Below, in pieces: positions 59,361 to 64,000 of a stretch of DNA of 64,000 bases. A program made the translations under genes and the position numbers. The notes beneath the pieces were generated by a model. That model was not told where the DNA came from. It saw nothing but the letters and a program-made list of their open reading frames with translations, and made no database searches. The stretch is from Lutimaribacter_A marinistellae (GTDB taxonomy: Bacteria > Pseudomonadota > Alphaproteobacteria > Rhodobacterales > Rhodobacteraceae). Each line of letters opens with the position of its first letter. The stretch's first letter is position 1. The stretch spans positions 186,001 through 250,000 of the forward strand of contig NZ_JBHRXI010000004.1 in NCBI RefSeq assembly GCF_042648365.1, written 5' to 3'.

Positions 59361-60131
59361 ATGCCCGCACCCATCAATGAATTCAAACAGGCGCTTGCAC
59401 GCGGGGATCGGCAGATCGGTTGCTGGATGAGCTTCGCCGAACCGATCTGTGCCGAAGTGATGGGAACGGCCGGGTTCGACTGGCTGGTCATCGATGGCGA
59501 GCATTCCGCAAACGACGTCAGGTCAATCCGCGACCAGCTGGTTGCGCTTGCAGGGAGTGACGCGCACCCGGTGGTGCGGGTGCCGATCGGCGAAACGTGG
59601 ATCATCAAGCAGGCGCTTGATTGCGGCGCGCAGACGATCCTTGTGCCGATCGTGGAAAGCGCCGAACAGGCGCGCGAGATGGTCCGCGCGATAAAGTACC
59701 CGCCCTTTGGCACCCGCGGTGTGGGCGCGGCGGCGGCACGGGCGACCCGGTTCGGCGAGATCGCGGATTATGTCGCGACGGCGGATGACCAGACCTGCCT
59801 GCTGGTGCAGGTGGAAAACCGCGCCGGGATGGCCGCGCTGGACGAGATCCTGGAGGTCGAAGGCGTGGATGGCGTGTTCATCGGCCCCGCGGACCTTTCG
59901 ACCGACATGGGGTTCAAGGGCAACAGCGCGGCACCCGAGGTCCAGGAGATGATCGCGGACGCCGTGAAGCGCATTGCAGCGGCGGGCAAAGCCCCCGGCC
60001 TGCTGGGCACGACGCCCGATGCGACGCAGGGCTATTTCGACATGGGCGCGCAGTTTCTGGCCGTGGGCATCGACGTTCTGCTTCTCGCTCGTGCCGCGCG
60101 CGGGCTCGCGGCAGAGTGGAAGGCGAAATAA
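59361..60131 (+). CDS. hpaI: 4-hydroxy-2-oxoheptanedioate aldolase
   Basis: A 256-aa class II aldolase of the HpaI/HpcH family. IGCWMSFAEP, DWLVIDGEHSANDVRSIRDQ, QVENRAGM (metal Glu) and GVFIGPADLSTDMGFKG (metal Asp) are the signature segments. It splits 4-hydroxy-2-oxoheptanedioate to pyruvate and succinic semialdehyde. The ATG at 59361 follows AAAGGTATCCC. It closes the catabolic series before the ABC transporter. Confidence 0.94.
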   Translation: MPAPINEFKQALARGDRQIGCWMSFAEPICAEVMGTAGFDWLVIDGEHSANDVRSIRDQLVALAGSDAHPVVRVPIGETWIIKQALDCGAQTILVPIVESAEQAREMVRAIKYPPFGTRGVGAAAARATRFGEIADYVATADDQTCLLVQVENRAGMAALDEILEVEGVDGVFIGPADLSTDMGFKGNSAAPEVQEMIADAVKRIAAAGKAPGLLGTTPDATQGYFDMGAQFLAVGIDVLLLARAARGLAAEWKAK

Positions 60132-60248
60132 TCTTGCGCAGCAACCTACGTATTTCCGCATAATTGACCGGTGTGACCCCGTTTCGCTAGCCTGATCCCA
60201 TTCGAAAAAGAAGCGCCGAAACCGTGGCGCGCATCAGGGAGAGAGAAC

Positions 60249-61424
60249 GTGAAACGCACCCTTCTTGCGGGTATGGTGTCGGCGCTTGCGCTGGCATCGG
60301 CTGCCGCAGCCGATATCAAGATCGCCCATGTCTATGGCAAGACCGGCCCGTTCGAGGCCTATGCCAAGCAATCCCATGACGGGCTGATGCTGGGCCTCGA
60401 GTACGCCACCGGCGGAACGATGGAGATCGATGGCGAGAAAATCGTCGTGATCGAGAAGGACACGCAGCTGAAGCCGGAAAACGGTCGCGCGTTGCTGGAA
60501 GAGGCCTATGGCGATGACGAGGTCGATCTGGCTGTCGGTCCGGTCAGCTCGGGCGTGGCACTGGCAATGCTGCCGGTTGCCGAGGAGTACGAAAAGATCC
60601 TGATCGTGGAGCCGGCGGTTGCCGACTCGATCACCGGCGAGAACTGGAACCGCTACATCTTCCGCACGGGCCGCAACTCGTCTCAGGATGCCGTATCGAA
60701 CGCAATCGCGCTGGCAGGTGAGAACGTGCACATCGCGACGCTGGCACAGGACTACGCCTTTGGACGTGACGGCATTGCCGCGTTCAAGGAAGCGCTGGAA
60801 GGCGAAGGCGTCGAGATCGCACATGAAGAATACGTGCCCACGGACACGACGGACTTCACCGCGGCTGCCGAACGGATCTTCAACGCGATGAAGGATCTCG
60901 ACGGCGACAAGAAGCTTTTCATCATCTGGGCGGGCGGCGGCAACCCGATGTCCAAGATCCAGGCAATGGACCCCTCGCGCTTTGGCATCGAGATCGCCAC
61001 CGGCGGCAACATCCTGGCGGCGATGAGCGCCTACAAGGAATTCCCCGGCATGGAAGGGGCGACATACTACTACTACGAGATCCCCAATAACCCGGTGAAT
61101 GACTGGCTGGTGGAAACCCACCAGGAGCGGTTTGACGCGCCACCCGATTTCTTTACTGCCGGTGGCATGGCCGCGGGCATCGCGGTTGTCGAAGCGATCA
61201 AGAAGGCAGGCTCGACCGACACCGAGGCGCTGATCGAGGCGATGGAAGGCATGGAATGGGAAACGCCCAAGGGCACCATGCGCTTCCGCCCCGAGGATCA
61301 CCAGGCGATGCAGTCGATGTATCACTTCAAGATCAAGGTCGAGGATGGCGTCGAATGGGCGATCCCCGAACTGGTTCGCGAGCTGACGATCGACGATCTG
61401 CCGATCCCGATCCGTAACCAGTAA
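60249..61424 (+). CDS. Liv-type ABC transporter substrate-binding protein
   Basis: A 391-aa periplasmic binding protein of the LivJ/K family. A signal peptide (MKRTLLAGMVSALALASAAA, cleavage near AAA-D) is followed by KIAHVYGKTGPFEAYAKQSH, VVIEKDTQLKPENGRALLEE and AVGPVSSGVALAML. Start is GTG at 60249 with a GGGAGAGAG site. In an hpa operon such proteins may bind an aromatic acid such as 4-hydroxyphenylacetate, though branched-chain amino acids cannot be excluded. It is the first gene of the transporter unit. Confidence 0.9.
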   Translation: MKRTLLAGMVSALALASAAAADIKIAHVYGKTGPFEAYAKQSHDGLMLGLEYATGGTMEIDGEKIVVIEKDTQLKPENGRALLEEAYGDDEVDLAVGPVSSGVALAMLPVAEEYEKILIVEPAVADSITGENWNRYIFRTGRNSSQDAVSNAIALAGENVHIATLAQDYAFGRDGIAAFKEALEGEGVEIAHEEYVPTDTTDFTAAAERIFNAMKDLDGDKKLFIIWAGGGNPMSKIQAMDPSRFGIEIATGGNILAAMSAYKEFPGMEGATYYYYEIPNNPVNDWLVETHQERFDAPPDFFTAGGMAAGIAVVEAIKKAGSTDTEALIEAMEGMEWETPKGTMRFRPEDHQAMQSMYHFKIKVEDGVEWAIPELVRELTIDDLPIPIRNQ

Positions 61425-61439
61425 CCCAATTACCGTGCA

Positions 61440-61469
61440 GGCCCGGCTGTCCATATAGGATGCCGGGCC
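61440..61469 (+). terminator. Intercistronic stem-loop between binding-protein and ATPase genes
   Basis: GGCCCGGC (61440-61447) and GCCGGGCC (61462-61469) form an 8-bp GC-only stem with a 14-nt loop. No T-tract follows. Such stems after binding-protein genes often let the binding protein be expressed more than the rest. Confidence 0.55.
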
Positions 61470-61495
61470 GCCATTTCGATGACCGGACAGGCGTC

Positions 61496-62272
61496 ATGAC
61501 TTCTCCAATTCTCGAAACCCACGACCTGACGGTGCGCTTCGGCGGCCATGTCGCGGTGGACGCCGTAACATGTGCCTTTCAACCGGGCGAACTGACGGCC
61601 ATCGTCGGCCCGAACGGCGCGGGAAAGACGACCTATTTCAACCTGATTTCAGGTCAGATCCCGGCGAGCGCCGGCACCGTGCGCCTTAAAGGTCGCGATA
61701 TCTCGGGTCAGTCTGTTTCACAGCGGACACGCGCCGGGATCGGGCGTGCGTTTCAGCTGACCAACCTCTTCCCGAACCTCTCGGTGCTGGAAAACGTGCG
61801 CCTCGTCGTTCAGGCGCAATCGGGCAAGGGGTTCAACATGTTCTCGACCGCGGCGAGTCATGTCGAGATGACCGAAGCCGCCGAAGCGATCCTGATGCGG
61901 GTGCGCCTGCTTGAACAGCGCGACCAGGTCGTCTCGGAATTGAGCCACGGAAACCAGCGCAAGCTGGAGGTCGCGTTGCTGATTGCGCTCGATCCTGCCG
62001 TATACATGTTCGACGAGCCGACCGCAGGCATGAGCGTGGACGAGGCACCGGTCGTTCTGGACCTGATCGCGGAGTTGAAAGAACACACGCATCGCACCGT
62101 ACTGCTGGTGGAGCACAAGATGGACGTGATCGCACGGCTCGCAGACCGGATCATCGTCCTGCACAACGGGGCGCTGGCTGCTGACGGTCCGCCCGCCGAG
62201 GTGATCGCCTCGGACGTGGTGCAGGAGGCCTATATGGGCCGCGGGCTGGAAGGGATACTCGAAAATGCCTGA
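61496..62272 (+). CDS. Liv-type ABC transporter ATP-binding protein LivG
   Basis: A 258-aa ATPase. Walker A GPNGAGKTTYFN, signature ELSHGNQRKLEVALLIA and Walker B VYMFDEPTAGMS are complete. The signature is the LivG variant S-H-G-x-Q. The ATG at 61496 gives the usual start (MTSPILETHDLTVRFGG). It overlaps livF by 8 bp. It energises uptake of the substrate of the binding protein. Confidence 0.93.
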   Translation: MTSPILETHDLTVRFGGHVAVDAVTCAFQPGELTAIVGPNGAGKTTYFNLISGQIPASAGTVRLKGRDISGQSVSQRTRAGIGRAFQLTNLFPNLSVLENVRLVVQAQSGKGFNMFSTAASHVEMTEAAEAILMRVRLLEQRDQVVSELSHGNQRKLEVALLIALDPAVYMFDEPTAGMSVDEAPVVLDLIAELKEHTHRTVLLVEHKMDVIARLADRIIVLHNGALAADGPPAEVIASDVVQEAYMGRGLEGILENA

Positions 62273-62987
62273 TCCGATCCTGAAGCTCGAAGGCGTTTAC
62301 ACCAATATCGCGCAGTATCACATTCTGCAGGGCGTCGACCTTGAGGTTCCGCGCGGGGCGGTCACCATGCTGCTGGGCCGCAACGGGGTAGGTAAAACCA
62401 CGACCCTGCGCACGATCATCGGCCACTGGCGCGCGCATCAGGGCCGCATTCTTTTTGACGGTGAGGACATCACCCGGTTGCCCACCCCGGCCATCGCGCG
62501 GGCCGGTGTTGGTTTCGTCCCCGAGGACATGGGCATTTTCGCCGATCTTACCGTCGAGGAAAACATGGTGCTGGCCGCCGTGTCCGGACCGATCGACCCG
62601 GCGCGGCTCGACTGGATATTTGCCGCCTTTCCCCCGCTCAAGACCTTTTGGAAATCCGAGGCCGGCAACCTGTCGGGCGGGCAGAAACAGATGTTGTCCA
62701 TCGCACGTGCGATGGTCGAGGAGCGGCGCTTGTACCTGATCGACGAGCCGACCAAAGGGCTGGCCCCCGCGATCATTGCGACAATGGCCCGCGCGCTGAA
62801 AGACCTGAAGGATCAGGGCGCCTCAGTGTTGCTGGTGGAACAGAATTTCGCGGTGGCGCGCGCCCTTGGCGACAGCGCCAACGTGATGGATGACGGCCGC
62901 ATGACCTGGTCGGGGCAGATGGCAGAGCTGGCGGGCGACGCGGGCCTGCAGGAGCGCCTGATGGGCCTGAGCCTCGAGGCGCATTGA
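62265..62987 (+). CDS. Liv-type ABC transporter ATP-binding protein LivF
   Basis: A 240-aa ATPase. Walker A LGRNGVGKTTTLRT, signature NLSGGQKQMLSIARAM and Walker B LYLIDEPTKGLAP are complete; GVGFVPEDMGIF replaces the usual GIGYVPQ-type segment. It forms the heterodimeric motor with LivG. It overlaps livG by 8 bp and is 37 bp before livH. Confidence 0.93.
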   Translation: MPDPILKLEGVYTNIAQYHILQGVDLEVPRGAVTMLLGRNGVGKTTTLRTIIGHWRAHQGRILFDGEDITRLPTPAIARAGVGFVPEDMGIFADLTVEENMVLAAVSGPIDPARLDWIFAAFPPLKTFWKSEAGNLSGGQKQMLSIARAMVEERRLYLIDEPTKGLAPAIIATMARALKDLKDQGASVLLVEQNFAVARALGDSANVMDDGRMTWSGQMAELAGDAGLQERLMGLSLEAH

Positions 62988-63024
62988 TGGGTATGCCAAG
63001 GAACAAGAAAACAGGAGGTCGGGC

Positions 63025-64000
63025 ATGAGTGCCGCGCCTGAACACGCGCCGCGGATGGCGCAACTCTCGCTTGGCGACAGGCTGGGACCATGGATGCCCC
63101 TTCTGCTGGTGCCTGTCCTTGTCGTGCTCGGCTTTCTCGCGATCCCTTCGACGTCCTCTTGGCTGACGCTGACGGTCAGCGGGCTGGCGATGGGCATGAT
63201 GATCTTCATCATGGCCTCGGGTCTGACGCTGGTGTTCGGCCTGATGGACGTGATCAATTTCGGGCACGGCGCCTTTGTCTCGGTGGGCGCATTCGTCGGC
63301 ATCTCGGTCCTGCTGCTGATGGGACACATGGTCGAGGCGCCCTCTCTGGTGCTGAACCTGACCGCGGTTCTGGTGGCCGTGATCGGTGCAATGGCCGCGA
63401 CCGGCGTCATGGGCTGGGCCTTTGAGAAGGTGATCGTAAAGCCCGTTTACGGTCATCACCTGAAACAGATCCTTGTGACGATGGGCGGGCTGATCGTCGT
63501 TGAACAGTTGATCATCGTGCTCTGGGGGCCCGAGGAGATCTATATCACCCGTCCCGAAGCCTTGCAGGGCGCGATCACCTTTGCCGGGGCCGCGCTGGAG
63601 AAGTATCGCCTGGTGGCGGTTGTGGTCGGGCTGGCGGTCTTTGCGGCGATGCGCTTTGTGCTGCGACGGACCAAGATCGGGCTGATCGTGCGGGCCGGCG
63701 TGCAGAATGGCGAGATGGTGCAGGCGCTTGGCTATCGGTTGCGGCTGGTGTTCATCGGCGTGTTCATCGCCGGCTCCGCCCTCGCCGGGTTGGGCGGTGT
63801 CATGTGGGGCCTCTACCAAGAGGTCATCACCGCGCATATGGGAAACCAGGCAATGATCCTGATCTTCATCGTCGTGATCATCGGCGGACTGGGGAGTGTC
63901 GAGGGCTGTTTCATCGGGGCGCTGCTGGTGGGCCTGATGCAGAACTATGTCGCGTTTCTTGAGCCAAAGCTGGCGTTGATTTCCAATATTGGCCTGATGG
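63025..64000 (+). CDS. Liv-type ABC transporter permease LivH, 3' end beyond the window
   Basis: A membrane protein cut by the right edge after about 325 codons. The start follows AGGAGGTCGGGC. Hydrophobic helices include WMPLLLVPVLVVLGFLAIPS and GMMIFIMASGLTLVFGLMDV, with the permease motif VINFGHGAFVSVGAFVG and the EAA-like GALLVGLMQNY; IVVIIGGLGSVEGCFIG is typical of LivH. The LivM partner is presumably further right. Confidence 0.92.
   Translation, partial: MSAAPEHAPRMAQLSLGDRLGPWMPLLLVPVLVVLGFLAIPSTSSWLTLTVSGLAMGMMIFIMASGLTLVFGLMDVINFGHGAFVSVGAFVGISVLLLMGHMVEAPSLVLNLTAVLVAVIGAMAATGVMGWAFEKVIVKPVYGHHLKQILVTMGGLIVVEQLIIVLWGPEEIYITRPEALQGAITFAGAALEKYRLVAVVVGLAVFAAMRFVLRRTKIGLIVRAGVQNGEMVQALGYRLRLVFIGVFIAGSALAGLGGVMWGLYQEVITAHMGNQAMILIFIVVIIGGLGSVEGCFIGALLVGLMQNYVAFLEPKLALISNIGLM

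Noticed and set aside
60234..61454. 406-codon minus-strand frame opposite the ABC binding-protein gene
   Set aside because: Shadow of a gene with a good signal peptide and family motifs. High GC produces such antisense frames.

Overview
The window reads as chromosome from a high-GC alphaproteobacterium of the Rhodobacteraceae (Roseobacter-like) type. The support is the order ffs - dnaX - ybaB/ebfC - recR, the bacterial small-type SRP RNA, a hybrid benzoyl-CoA (box) cluster, a TRAP transporter, RTX proteins and the character of the protein sequences. The taxonomic call is inference; no rRNA is present. The sequence is a draft: a 10-N scaffold gap at 14004-14013 is flanked by a 104-bp exact duplication that looks like an unmerged contig overlap.

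Layout. 1-7.9 kb is housekeeping: an SRPBCC protein cut by the left edge, nudC, a 5'-nucleotidase/CpdB-like phosphoesterase, SRP RNA, a zinc metallopeptidase, a tyrosine-phosphatase-like protein, then dnaX, ybaB and recR. 8-20.8 kb holds two RTX-repeat proteins, a divergent pair of homologous small secreted proteins, a glycerol module (glpK and glpD, with glpR divergent), an NTF2-like protein, a GlxA-type regulator, an ICL/PEP-mutase family protein and a YjbR protein.

20.88-33.46 kb is a roughly 12.6-kb integrative mobilizable element in a tRNA-Arg(CCT) gene, bounded by 43-bp direct repeats. It encodes a tyrosine integrase, two small DNA-binding proteins, a mobilization module (HTH/replication-like protein, MobC, a relaxase, and MbeB/MbeD-like genes nested in the relaxase gene) and AT-richer cargo. 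The cargo is a XRE regulator, a zinc-ribbon/2-TM protein, a 1534-aa protein with a PD-(D/E)xK-like N-terminus and a STAND-type NTPase core that resembles Avs antiphage proteins, a HigBA toxin-antitoxin pair with a near-ideal palindromic operator, and an unrecognised 2-TM protein.

33.6-64 kb begins with a LacI regulator and a YcaQ-like glycosylase. It continues with a large aromatic-catabolism region. On the minus strand are boxR, boxA, a 55-aa Cys-rich protein, boxB, boxC, DUF309, an alpha/beta hydrolase, benzoate-CoA ligase, a feruloyl-CoA-synthase-like enzyme, a DctPQM TRAP transporter, a 3-hydroxybenzoate 6-monooxygenase and a fumarylpyruvate-hydrolase-like protein. On the plus strand is the homoprotocatechuate meta-cleavage pathway (hpaF, hpaE, an HD-domain gene, hpaD, an aromatic amino acid decarboxylase, hpaG, hpaH, hpaI) with divergent hpaR, followed by a Liv-type ABC transporter that runs off the right edge. 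Together these would import aromatic acids and funnel benzoate through benzoyl-CoA epoxidation, 3-hydroxybenzoate towards gentisate, and tyrosine/4-hydroxyphenylacetate-derived homoprotocatechuate to pyruvate and succinic semialdehyde. Shared GCAATAT/TGCA motifs link the TRAP genes with the box genes, and a TTGYTAAGCAA palindrome links the gentisate-side promoter with the hpa promoter.
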